Shown here piece after piece: positions 24,001 to 36,002 of a stretch of 64,000 nucleotides of DNA. Origin of the DNA: Viola odorata. Lineage: Eukaryota; Streptophyta; Magnoliopsida; Malpighiales; Violaceae. The notes beneath the pieces are model-generated. The model worked only from the letters and a program-made list of their open reading frames with translations, did not search any database and had not been told where the DNA came from. Where the stretch lies: NCBI GenBank assembly GCA_963691705.1, contig OY829538.1, forward strand, positions 49,131,151-49,195,150, given 5' to 3'. A program made the translations under genes and the position numbers. Position 1 is the stretch's first letter, and the number at the start of each line of letters is the position of its first letter.

Positions 24001-26186
24001 CAGGCAATGCCTTTCACGCAACTTCCAGGGACTCTAAAACCCTGTCCTTCTGGAGTCATGCCCACTCGAGCAAGTTCAGTGGCTCTATCTTTTCCGTAAG
24101 AAGTGTCAATGCATGCTACAGGATGAGGAGAGGACACCATGCGTATCCGAGAGCCCAAGCCAAGCTGCCCTTCACCTCCATAGCCCCAACCCCACACCTG
24201 TCCTATATCTGAAAACTCCGGGGAAAATAGGTTACATCAAGCATCTCGCTTTAGATAAAAGATCTTCCATAGCTTCAAGCTTCATACTGCTTATCCATTT
24301 ACTAGCAAGACCTCATTGCAGAGAGCTACACATTGAAACACATGGTCAGAGCATGAATATTCATAGACAGACTTACCTGACAATGCTAACGTGTGGCGCC
24401 CGCCAGCAGCAACTGTAGATATCCTAACTCCTGGGTTCAGTGTGACTAGGCATGGCAATGCTGAGAGTGTTTCATCTCCAGAGGCTGAGTTTTCGGCAGC
24501 TTGTTTTGCTGATATCTTCCTCCGTTTTGTACTTTCCTCTCCAATTCCTCTGCCAATAGCAGACGAGGTCCCACTTCCACTACTGGATTTATGGACTTGC
24601 TCACGAGGGCCCACTGCAACATATCATGTTCATAAAGTAGCGCATAAACAAAATAAAAACTAACCAGCCTATTTCCAAAACGAGTAGCCAACTGACATTA
24701 CCTTGCTCTGTCAAAAATGGATTCTGTCTTCCAAAAGCACTATTCTCAAAATTTCCTGCTGCAGATGGGTCTCCAAAGACCTTCCCTGAAGGAATACACT
24801 CTTTCCATCCCCATGTATAAATTTCTCCACGGTCTGTGCATAAGAATGAAAAGGTACTTGGTCAGCATACATGCAGTGATTGCTACCTTAGAATTTTAAG
24901 GAATGAGTAGTCAAAGCAAACTGATCACTGTTCATACTATGGCACTACGATTACAGTAGGGAGATCAGTGTTGTTACCAGTAGCAGCCACACAGTGAACC
25001 CATCCAGCTGCAGCTTTTGCAATGGAAGCATCAATTGGAAGAGGGAAAGGCTCAGGAATTTCCTGAACAAAAAATAAGTTACGAAGCAGATGTAGGTTAG
25101 ATTTTGAAGACGGAAATAAACTGAAAAACGTGTAAAACAAACTTTGAGCCATGAAGGGCGAGGCCATACCCCATGTTTCCCGGATGTGACATAGCTTTGA
25201 CCCAGATCATCTGTTGAACCCCAGGTAATGAGCTTTCCAGAGTCTGATTGAAGAAGAACCATGAGTGAAAGCACTAACGATTGTGAATTCAAGGAAAAGG
25301 AAGTAAAAACACGAACATTCACCAATTCTAGGACAAGTAATATTGAGCATTGAAGTGAAGCAACAACAGGACAGCCTTTGTTTTCTAATGAGCATAAGCT
25401 AAACTAATTGCAGTAATAGACACACAAACTTCACTCAAGAAGAAGCTCACAAGCAGATTTAACAGTCAATTAACTGTGCTTATTTTACTTTAGTTTATTT
25501 TGAGGAAATACTTGAGACACAAAAATTAAAAGCTGAAATAAAAATGCAAGAAAGGAAGGAACCAAAGGACAAATTAATCTTGCATCTGAAGAGAGGACTA
25601 ACTGAAACCTTCCTTAGACCACATTGACAAAAGAACAAAATACAGACAAAAGGACAAATTAAAGATAAAAATATGCAATATAACCAATATTTCTCCTAAC
25701 TAAATTTAAGAACTCTGTTAGCAGCTAAGCTTCCATTTTTACTTTGTATGGAATCTATTAAGTCAAAAATTACAGTCTAATTTACTACATTTTCTCACCA
25801 ATCAAACAAACTCAAATCCAATGTACCATAAAATGAAAAATAAAATTGAGATTAAATTCCCTCAATCAATGCCACTTCCCAGACCTAACCCCAAAAAAAT
25901 ACAAAAGCAGTAAAAATCAAACTTTACATAATCGAAACATGAGATAAAATAAAATACCTAAAAAGAAAAGAAAAGGAAAAGATAGAGCACCTGAAATGGC
26001 CATGGCAAAACCGCAGCCGCCGCCGGAAACGTCTTTCCAGGCGTACCCATTTGGCCGGACAAGAACTGGAGACAAAATCGGTGACCTTTGCGGCAAAGCT
26101 CCTGGTAGATAACCCCACATGAATACCAACTTTTCCCCCTCCTCTATTTTCATTCCTTCCTCTCCCTCATTTCCAACCCCATTCAT
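21096..26186 (-). CDS. RCC1-repeat protein (UVR8/RCC1 superfamily), 11 exons
   Basis: Minus-strand exons: 25991-26186, 25170-25243, 24978-25062, 24702-24833, 24377-24613, 23972-24208, 23575-23618, 22398-22580, 21942-22032, 21294-21337, 21096-21218. All have GT/AG borders and stay in frame, giving 481 residues. RCC1-type repeats are visible as W-G and G-GG-H-motif blocks: FMWGYLPGA, LITWGSTDDLGQ, VWGWGYGGEGQLGLG, TFGWGLYGQ, SFGGNQFGQLGTG, VFCWGWNKYGQLGLG, with AAGGRHTLAL, CGGRHSAVIT and CGWWHTVLL. A Ser/Lys-rich insert (TKRRKIS) sits between early repeats. The fold is a seven-bladed propeller used for protein or chromatin contacts. From memory it matches the conserved plant single-copy-type protein of Arabidopsis At3g02300. 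It is not UVR8: UVR8's characteristic tryptophan cluster is not evident. Confidence 0.9.
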
Positions 26187-26736
26187 CTTATATTCCCAAA
26201 AAAAAAAAACCTTTCTTTCTGCAGATAACCCAAGGAAATGGTCGTGAGTGAAGCTCAGTTGCTAAAAAATCGATTTTTATGTTCCGTTTTCTGATAAATA
26301 TAAATAAATTGAATTAAGAAAAAGAAGAAATAAGAGAGGGTTTGGTAATGTTGGAAAGCGTACCATTTTCAGGAAAATAAGGGCTGCCAAGTAGGATGCT
26401 CACGTGGGTGAAATGTACACGTGTCCTCAATGCTGGCCGCTAGATCTCTCGCCCATTTCTGGCCAGGAATTCCCCAGACTTCTAGAACCTCATCTTGTGT
26501 GCACTCACTGTGCACTGAAAAAAACATGCAGACTCGAATTAATCGATTAATTATTTGCTCAAAAAAATATTAATCAATTACTACGTGGTAGATCTGTGAC
26601 AAGTGGATGCATCCTACGCTGTGACCAATCATTACTAGCATACACGTGGCAGCATCACGGGGACTGCAGGCTGTGAAAGCATCGTGACAAGTCATGCCTG
26701 TGGTGGGGATGGGGCCTTTTCTGTTATAATTCACAT
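26187..26736 (-). promoter_or_regulatory. upstream region of the RCC1 gene with clustered G-boxes
   Basis: CACGTG hexamers lie at 26401-26406 (CTCACGTGGG), 26418-26423 (ACACGTGTCC) and 26643-26648 (ACACGTGGC), with a related TACGTGG near 26,583. Two fall about 215-235 bp before the start codon on the gene's upstream side. G-boxes bind bZIP and bHLH factors in light and ABA responses; relevance here is inferred from position only. Confidence 0.5.
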
Positions 26737-28210
26737 TTTTTTATTTGGGTAATTTTGGACTTTATACTCGGCTGAAATTGTCATAATGGACATATAATAG
26801 AAAAAAATATCCTTTTAGACCCTGTACTCGACTGAAATTACCCTTTTAGACTCTCCGTCAATACGTGGCAGTTAAGTGCTGACGTGGATATGACGTGGAT
26901 TTTTTTTTTAATTGTTTCACTTCTGAAAATACGTGTCACTGCCATGTCAGCACTTAATTGCCACGAATTGATGGAGAGTCCAAAAGCGCAATTTCAGCCG
27001 AGTACAGGGTCTAAAAGGGCACGTATTTTCTGTATTTATTTTTACATAATCCTCATAATTTTTACATAATTTATTTCTTAATAAAATTTTCTATTTAAAA
27101 TTTTAAATAAACTCTTCTAATTAATTTTAAAATAAAAAAAGAAAAAAAGAAGGTCTTTTATTTAAGTTTAAAAGAAAAAAAAAGGATTAAAAATTTCTAT
27201 TTCTTAGTTCTTACTATGGAGATTTTTTCCCCCTCATAATAGTTCTACTTCTTATATAACTTCCTTAATAATTTTTAGGGGAAAAAATAAGACTTTTAGT
27301 TAATTTTAAAATAAAAAGAAAAATGATTAAAAAAATTATTTCTTAGTTCTTATTACGGAGAATTTTTTTCTCATATAATTTCTTTAATAAAATTTTGTAT
27401 TTAAAATAAAAAATAAAAGGAAAAAAAATGAGGACTTTTAATTAAGTTTAATAGAAAAAAAAATGAGGAATTTTAATTAAGTTTAGAAGAAAAAAAGAAA
27501 GACAAGGATTTAAGTTTAGTTTAGAAGGAAAAAAGAAAGAAAGAAAATATAATTAGTAATGCGTAATACATTAATACAATTTAAATTAAAATCATAAAAT
27601 TCTAAACAATTAGTAATTATATTTTTTATGACAATTGACATGATTCTCTCTTACAACAATATAATTGTTTTTATTAAGTAAAATATTGAACAATAAACAT
27701 ATATCCACAATATACCTTAATAACTATATATTAAAATAATGATTAATGATAATATTACTTGTATGTGCCATATTATTAATAATTAATGGTTTTACTTTAT
27801 ACATATTAACTATATAAATGACTATTACAATTTACAATAATATACTTTTTCTCATAATAATTTTTCTATTTAAAATAATGAATAAAAGGAAAAAATTAGG
27901 ACTTTTAATTAATTTTAAAATAAAAAAGGGAATATACGTTCCCTTTTAGACCCTGTACTCAGCTGAAATTGCCTTTTTGGACCCTCCATCAATTCGTGGC
28001 AATTAAGTGCTGATGTGGCAGTGACACATATTTTCGAAAGTGAAAAACTTAAATCCACGTCAGCACTTAACTGCCACGTATTGACAGAGGGTCAAAAAGG
28101 GCAATTTTAGTCGAGTACAGGGTCTAAAAGGGCAATTTTTTTCGTTAGACGTCCATTAGGGCAATTTTAGCCAAGTATAGGGTCCAAAAGGGCATTACCC
28201 CTTTTTTATT
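26737..28210. mobile_element. foldback Mutator-type element (26746-28201), 9-bp duplication
   Basis: The outer ends TGGGTAATTTTGGAC and GTCCAAAAGGGCATTACCCC are inverted. TTTTTTATT is duplicated at 26737-26745 and 28202-28210. Each roughly 250-bp arm is itself an inverted repeat: left 26811-26890 against 26938-27020, right about 27943-28020 against 28060-28130. A motif with ACCCTGTACTCG and CGTGGCAGTTAAGTGCTGACG therefore occurs four times. The middle, about 27,020-27,930, is very AT-rich and has no gene. Confidence 0.82.
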
Positions 28211-28715
28211 CACGTCGGTTTCCTAGGAGACTTTGTTAATTCAACCCAAGCTTGTAAAACTCAATCCGATCATTAACCCAATCGTGGAAAATGATAAAGA
28301 GTTAAATATTCAATTGGGTCGAACCGTATTGATATATTATTTTAATAAATTAGTAACAAAAATTTAATATTTATATAAAGTATAAAAAATTTAAAGATAA
28401 ATAAAAATATTATCTTATATTTATTTTATTTTATTTTCGTATTTTATTGTAACTTTAAAAAAAAATGAAGTGGTATCTTTAATTTTTTTTTTAAAGAATT
28501 GGAATAACTATTTTTAAAAAAATTGGGACTAAAATAATGTTGACTAAATGGTGTTAGTCAAAGTCAATTGAAAAGTTGGAGGCTCGGGTGCTAAGGGAGG
28601 AAAAAGTTAGGTGCCTTTTGATAATGAAGGGAAAGTTTGATGCAAAATTCACACGCGTGTTGGGTGCTAGATTAAAAGAGAGAAAAAGGTTTGGGTGTCA
28701 AGATAATATTTTCCC
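28211..28715. other. AT-rich intergenic DNA left of the hAT pseudogene
   Basis: No gene or element end is recognised. It ends where hAT-like coding sequence begins (reading leftwards from about 29,035 to 28,716). Confidence 0.45.
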
Positions 28716-29035
28716 TTAAATTTTTCGCGCTTTCATCTCTCATTGTTTTGTATTCACTGTTTAGACACATTCACCAATTTCATAGCATTAACAATATCTT
28801 GATCTTTTCTTTGTAAAGTCAATGACAATTCATTTGAAATTCTTACAACAATTTTCATCAAGTGTAGGTTAAAAATAAATTCAAAAGACTACAAACTATC
28901 AATGAGAATTTGTGGCTTCAGCTCTTTCGTTTAACTCTACCATCTTCTTCAATAATCTCAAGCACTTCAATGAAAAATGAAAACATAATAATTATGTTTA
29001 GAAGTGTTCCATAATGTTATCCCTACCTTGTTCCA
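28716..29035 (-). pseudogene. hAT/ZMYM1-like transposase, third (C-terminal) fragment
   Basis: Reading the minus strand gives, across small shifts, a segment like HYGTLLNLIIMF, then FIEVLEIIEEDG, then LQRKDQDIVNAMKLVNVSK. This is the DUF4371/hAT-family region that follows the fragment at 55896-56254. Stops and frameshifts interrupt it. About 30 codons expected between the two fragments are missing, lost with the copia 3' end. The rest of the C-terminus beyond 28,716 is not seen. Confidence 0.6.
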
Positions 29036-32000
29036 TGATTGCAACTAATCTCCGAAATCATTCCCTTTAACCATACTGCTTCCTTAGCCGCCGCTGTCAG
29101 GACCATATACTCTGTCTCTATTGTAGACAAAGCTACCATAGATTGTATTGTAGATCTCCAACTAATAGGATTACCAGACAATAAAAAAAAAATACCCTGT
29201 AGTAGACTTTCTACCATCTAAATCCTCAGCATAATCAGAATCCACAAACCCAATAAAAGACAACTTATCATCACAAGAACCAAACTGAATACCAAAATTA
29301 GAAGTACCTCTCAAATATTGTTGAACCCACTTGACAGCCTGCCAATCTTCCTTTCCTGGATTAGCCATAAACTTGCTAATCACACTCACAACATGTGCCA
29401 AATCCGGTCTAGTACACACCATAACATACATCACACAACCAACAACATTAGCATAAGGAACCCTAGACATCTTGTCAATCTTATCATCTGGCTAGGGACA
29501 AGCAGACAACTTAAAGTGACTAGCTAACGGAGTAGCTACTAGTTTGGTTTTATCCATGCCAAACGTCTCAAGCACCTTTTCAATGTACTTTGTGTGAGAA
29601 ACCTATAACTTCTTCTTCTTCCTGTCTTTATAGATTTACATGTCAAGGATCTTCTTTACAGAACCAAGATCCTTCATATTAAATTTAGTACTCAACTTCA
29701 TCTTTAGCTGATTTTGCAACAATCAACATATTATCGACATATAGTAACAGATAAATGTAAGTCCCATCAACTAACAATCTATAATAGACACAAGAATCAT
29801 ACTCACAACGCACAAAGTCAATACGCATCATGAAAAAGTCAAACCGTTTGTACCACTGCCTTGGTGATTACTTCAATCCATACAACGACTTCTTCAACCT
29901 ACAAACATGATCCTCTTTACCAAGCTTCCTGAAACCCTCAGGCTGCTTCATGTAAATCTGCTCCTTCAAATCGTCATAGAGAAATGTTGTTTTAACATCC
30001 ATTTGCTCAAGTTTCAAGTCGCACTTTGCTACCATGGCTAACAAAACCCGAATTGAAGTATGCCTCACCACAGGAGAGAACAACTCATTGTAGTCAATCC
30101 CTTCTTTCTGTGAGTATCCCTTGGCTACAAGCCTTGCTTTATACTTATAGCCATCCTTTTCAATCATTCTCTCTTTCTTTCTATAGACCCACTTGCACCC
30201 GATTGCATTCTTCCCCTTTGGTAGTTTAACCAACTCCCAAGTTTCATTCTTATGTAGAGATTCCATCTCTTCCACCATTGCTTCCATCCACCTTTCTTTT
30301 TCTTGATTAGCAACTGATTCCTGAAAAGAACCCGGATCTCCACAACTAGTAACCAATGCAAACGAAAGCATATCCTCAAAACCATACCTTTGAGGAGGCC
30401 TAATATTGCATCTAGGTCTATCCATGACTGAACTCTGTTGCACCTACTCAACTCCATCCGCAGGATCAACTTGTTCCACATTCTCATCGCTATCTTCCTG
30501 TTCCTGAATCTTTACTGGCTGAAACTCTACCAGAACCTTAGACTCATTTTTAGCAGGAAGCTCTGACTGTGAAACATTTTTATCTTTTAGCATGGATGCT
30601 TCATCAAATACAACATCTCTGTTAATGACAATCTTCTTTGCCTTTGGATCCCTTACTTCACCCCCTTCTCATACCCGAGAAACACACTTTCTAGACTTAG
30701 CATCCAATTTTGACCTTTGCAGTATATGCACATAAGCTGGACAACTGAAAATTCTAAGATTAGAATAATCAATAGGCTTCCCAGACCACAACTCTTCTGG
30801 TACTTTATTGTCCAATTTCACTGACGGGAACCTATTCACAATGTAACATGTTGTGTTTAATGCTTCTGCCCAAAAATTCTTAGGCAAACCATCCTGCAAC
30901 CTCATACTCCTAACCTTTTCAAGAAGAGTTCAGTTTAACCTTTCAGCTACACCGTTCTGCTGAGGTGTACCTGGAGTAAAAAAGTTCCTAGCAATCCCGT
31001 GTTCCTAACAAAACTAAGCAAAATCTGCGTTTTTATACTCTGTACCATTGTCAGACCTTATACACTTTAATTGTTTTCCTGTTTGCTTCTCCACCTCTGC
31101 TTTCTACTTCTTGAAAATAGTGAATGCCTCAGATTTCTATTTCATGAAATACAACCACACTTTCCTGGAGCAGTCATTAATGAAACTGACAAAATAAACA
31201 GCTCCACCTTACGATTGAACACTTGCTAGACCCCATACATCACTATGCATATACTGCAGTACCTCTTTGCTTCTGTGTGTAGACAACTTGAAATTGACCC
31301 TGCACTGTTTACCAAGTACACAAAATTCACAGAATCCCAACTTATAGTGCTTGATACCTTTCAACAGATTCCTCTTATGCAATTCTGACATTCCCCGCTC
31401 ACTCATATGCTTTAAACGCATATGCCATAAAGCAGAATCATCAACCTCTAGTTCTGCTACTGAAGCTGCAGCCTCATTACCCACAACAGTACAGTCGATC
31501 AATCTGTACAGATTATTGGCCAGCCGCTTACCTTCATAACAACCAAAGATCCATTTGTTATTTTCATAATCCCATCACTCGGTCCTACTGAATATCCGTA
31601 TCCTGTCTTTTCCAAGTACCCAAGAGAAATCAAATTTTTCTTGTGTTCTGGGACGTGTTTAACGTTAGGCGAAATGCTGATTATACCGTCATGCATCTTC
31701 ACCTTAACAGTACCCACGCCCACCACTTTACAAGAACGATCATCACCCATAGATACACTACCACCATCACACTCACTATAGGAATTGAACCACTCTATAT
31801 GCGGACACTAATGATATGAACATCTAGAATCCAAAGTCCATGAAGTTAGGAAAGATTCATTACCTACAACCGCCACCAATACCTCCTTATCAAAAGAATT
31901 GTCTGTGACAGTACTGGCTGCCTTAAACGAATCATCGTTCCTCCTCTTCCCCATTTTCCATTGAGGACAATCACGTTTATAGTGCCATTTTTCTTTGCAC

Positions 32001-32326
32001 TTAAAACACGTGACATCTTTCATTCTGGACTTTGATCTTTCTTTAGACTTCCCCCTTGAAGACAAACCTCTTTTCTGATCTCTGCTTTTATTTTCAGCAA
32101 CCAAAGTCTCTGCTTGAAAACCTTATCTCCTATTTTCTGAGTCTTATTCTGATTCCTGAGAACAGTGGTGATCTTCTCAAGACCAACCGTTTGCTTGCCA
32201 TAGAGTATAGTCGTATTAAGGTGATCATACGAACTTGATAAGGAGCTGAGGAGCATTAAAGCTTTTTCCTCATCTTGATACACGACCCTCAATCGCTCTA
32301 ACTCAACAATTTTCTTCATGAACAAG
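29036..32326 (-). pseudogene. copia gag (rear part) and pol, multiply broken
   Basis: In minus-strand order: gag continuation (LFMKKIVELERLRVV), CCHC knuckle CFKCKEKWHYKRDCP, protease site WTLDSRCSYH where the catalytic DSG is DSR and a stop follows, GAG-pre-integrase with H-H-C-C (LWHMRLKH...CEFCVLGKQC), integrase remnants (CYIVNRFPSVKLDNKVPEE), RT (CKWVYRKKE, ARLVAKGYSQKEGIDY, CRLKKSLYGLK) and YVDNM in place of the catalytic YVDDM, then RNase H pieces (DSDYAEDLDGRKSTTGY, ALSTIETEYM). Several stops and shifts break the frame, so it cannot encode a working polyprotein. Confidence 0.88.
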
Positions 32327-35300
32327 TGTCGCACCCCCTTTTTCGTTGAAAAATGAGTTTAAGGTTCACGGCGGATGCTAAGCATAAATGGATGCTTCGC
32401 ATAATGAAGTCGCCACCCTAATTTCTAAGGTTTAGGGAACCTAAACGTCATGGCATAAAAATAAAATTACTAAGGCACAATTGGTCTAAACCAAAGAACG
32501 AAGGTTCGAGGTCGTATTGTGGACTTGGGAAGGTGTTAGGCACCCAAGTCACACCCTTAAAAAGGTTACCGGTTATAAGGTGTTTGAATACAGTTTTGAT
32601 ATACAAAGATTTGTTTAAATGATCGAAGCATATCAACCACTTCTTCCCACGAACTCAAGTCACTTTCCAATCATTTACATCGGCCAATGATTGAATCATG
32701 TCAATAGAGTCCGCTTACCGACTTGGGACACTTTCCGATTATTTAAACATTTTGGACGTGATTTGGCCCTCAAAGGTGATGTTACATCTTAGCATTTTCG
32801 TAGGGACATGTTATTTCCGGTCGGGACACGAAGGACGGGGTTACCGTTTGTTCGTTATGCTAGAGCGGACGTTCCCCCTTTTCATAGAGCCATGCATGAT
32901 TAATTAATTAATTAATTACTAAGTGATCCTAACATGGATAATACTAACATCGTACGTTTTCGTGAATGCAAATAACTGTGTGGGATTTGAAGCCACCATG
33001 CTCACATATCAAATATAACAATTAATCTCATGGCATAAAGCGAGTGATTTAAACATATAAACATGTGAGATTGATTTTAATTGTTTAGCAATTCTATGTC
33101 ATGCATACGCCAGGGTGGTTCTAACGCATTCTAAGTGGTCATGCATACGATATGATCGAGGCTTTGGACCTTTTTGATAAACATTCATTCAAAGCATAAA
33201 AATAAATAAAAGAGTTTTAAGATAAACTTACCCGATTTGACGAACCCCGATCGATCCATCTCTTTAAAACGAACGTTAGCGGCAATTGACATAAATACGT
33301 AGGTATAAGCAGCATACACAATTTTTAACTACTTAACTAATTATTACAAAACCACAATTCTTAATAAAAATTGATTATTTAATTATTACAAATTGGAGGT
33401 CGGAATAATTAATCTAACTAATTATTACAACAAGTGAAATAATTAATTAAAGCGTCAACTAATTACAACAAGTGAGATAAATTAAGATAATTCATTGCGA
33501 GCGAAGACTTGAATTTTATCCTGCGAAGTGAGAGTATTAGCGATAACTCAAAATAATAAATGATAAAAGCGCATGCAAACATTTACTTAATTTGACAAAT
33601 AAATATTTAAATAAACATGATAAACAAATAAACATTTTATTTCATGCTAAGTAAATAAATAATTTAAACATAAGAAACAAGTAGACAATTAATTAACATG
33701 GAAAACAAGTAATCAATTAGTTCATTTATTTCATATGAGCAATTTTAAACATGGCATAATTAATATTTGATTTATTTATAACATGCAAGCATATTAATGT
33801 TTTCACAACAATTTAAATATGGCATATAGTATTCTTATCATGTGGACATGCAAGCATTTCATACGATTTAAATAGAGCATTTAAACACATGAACATTTTT
33901 AACATCATTTAAACACGAAAATAAATAGCATTTGAGTATTTCAATTAATTTAAACATGTTATAAAAACATACAAATATTTTTCATCATTTAAACATATTA
34001 TATAAGCATACAAACATGTTTTATCATTTAAACATATTATATAAGCATACGAACATTTTACATAATTTTGACGAAAAATAAAATAAGCGGGTCCCACGTG
34101 GAAAAATTGGGCATTAAAAAATGGGCTTGGCACAAGCCAAGCCCAAATTTTAATTTAAAACAAAGTATTTAAAGCATGCAAAAATTACGAGAAATTAAAC
34201 ACGAAAGTTTTACGAAAAATTAACCGTACGCATACGAATTTCAAATGGGCCGGGCCCACTACTTTTTTTAAAACAGTGGCTGGGCTTGGGATGAAATCAA
34301 GCCCAGCCCTCATTTAAAAACCAAGATGGGCTTGTGACAAACTCAAGCCCATCACCTTTGCAATTTCCCTTTTACCGTCATCACCTTTCTTCCTCTCTTC
34401 TTCTTCTCCAAGCAGCCGGCGACCATGGCCAACTCAGGTGAGACTCAACTCTTGGAACTCGACCAAACCAACTCAACTAAAACCAGTAGCATAGCAGCAA
34501 TTCACGGCAGCAAGAACAGCAAGAAAATAAAATGAAAACAGTGGTGTTTTTAACAAAGGAAAAGTGAGCTAATTAACATGTATTATGGCTATTAATTACT
34601 CAAGGCACCATGTCATTAAATTGAGGGAAGGTAAATGAAATTGGCATAAAAACTAAGCATTTGAACTAAGTTTGAGCAATTTATTCATGCATTAAGGCTA
34701 TAAACGAAAATTAAAAGAAAGCTAGAGTGAGAAAGCTTACCTCTCCAGGAGAGTTTTGGACCAAGAAGGATGAGCAAGAAATGGTGATTAAGAGGAGATT
34801 TTGGTGCCCTTGATTTGTTGGATGAAGGTTGCTATTTATAGGGGAAAAATCAAGGTGGAGTCGGTTGGTTGTGTGGGTGAAAATTGACGGGGGATATTTT
34901 GGGAGGGTGATGATGAGCTAGGGTAGGGAAGCTTGTGGCCAAGTGATGAGCAAGTTTGATTGTGTGGCTAGGTGGTGAGCAAGGCAAGCTGGAGGGTAAG
35001 GACGAAGATGTGGAGGATTTACATGCATTTATGTAGAGTTTATCCCATTTTTTGGCACGAACGGGATATTTTGGTACGAGCGAAATCGTACGAAAGTGAA
35101 AATAAATCCTAGCCAAGGGTACAACTATGTGTAGAAAAATAAGGCAAGAAGACTAATATACAGTGAAGAAATGCGAAAGTTGATTTAACGTATTTATTTT
35201 CTCTTTCGGAAGTGTCAAAACGTTCGCGCGCAAAATAAATGTCCTTACGACAAAAATTGAACGAAACTGAACGCGGTGGCGTGAAGGAGAAAAATAGTAC

Positions 35301-35552
35301 GTAATTATCAAACAAAGAAATAGCGCCTTCGACCCTCGGTCCCGGGAAACTTACTCGGGACCGATAGAAGTTCGCGAAAAGACAGTTAAAAGTACGAAAA
35401 AATTAAAAAGGTACGAAATGACACGAAATATTAAACAAACTAGCCTAGGATCAAGAATCGACAGAAATTTGATCTACGAGCTATTTAAACGTGATAAGCG
35501 TAAAATTATGTAAAATGTGACAAAAAAAATGGTCAAAAATCGGGTAGCAACA
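32327..35552 (-). repeat. left LTR (3' LTR by polarity) of the Tat/Ogre-like element
   Basis: About 3.23 kb, nearly identical to 42615-45844. It contains a TATA-like CTATAAATAGC (minus, about 34,830-34,845), a likely splice donor GGAGAG|GTAAGC about 90 bp downstream (minus, about 34,740) and inverted words such as GGGCTTGGCACAAGCC. Small open frames in it are non-coding noise shared by both LTRs. Confidence 0.92.
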
Positions 35553-35566
35553 GTTGCCCCCTCTTT
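35553..35566 (-). promoter_or_regulatory. polypurine tract next to the 3' LTR
   Basis: On the minus strand AAAGAGGGGGCAAC abuts the LTR start TGTTGCTACC, as expected for plus-strand priming. Confidence 0.75.
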
Positions 35567-35676
35567 ACTGTCTGATCAAAAATACAGTGTAACTGAAATT
35601 TTTGATTAGCAGTAAAGACAGTTGCCCCTAAGTGCTACCATGGTTTTGTGAAAGGCATTGCAAAAATGTAAACGAT

Positions 35677-35885
35677 GTCGCTCAAGGAGGAGATTTTGGT
35701 TGGCAAAAAGGTAGTCACTCAAGGAGGAGATTGTGCATAAATGTAGTCGCTCAAGGAGGAGATTTTGGTTTGCTTGATTTCAAAGACAGGAATTGAAAGA
35801 TATAGTCGCTCAAGGAGGAGTAGTAATTAGACATGAATTAAATGACATGAATTGAAAGATATAGTCGCTCAAGGAGGAGTAGTAA
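35677..35885. repeat. five copies of GTCGCTCAAGGAGGAG with spacers
   Basis: Copies lie at about 35677, 35714, 35746, 35805 and 35864. The last two units are 59 bp apart and nearly identical, including GTAATTAGACATGAATT. They lie in the non-coding interior of the Tat/Ogre-like element. Confidence 0.85.
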
Positions 35886-36002
35886 TTAGACATGAATTCA
35901 AAGATAAAATTTTGTAAATGAGAGTTGGGACGCACCTTTGGTTCAAAGCAACGTACCTTTGGTCGGATATTGAGGGAAGTGTTACAAAAAGTGAGGAAGA
36001 TG

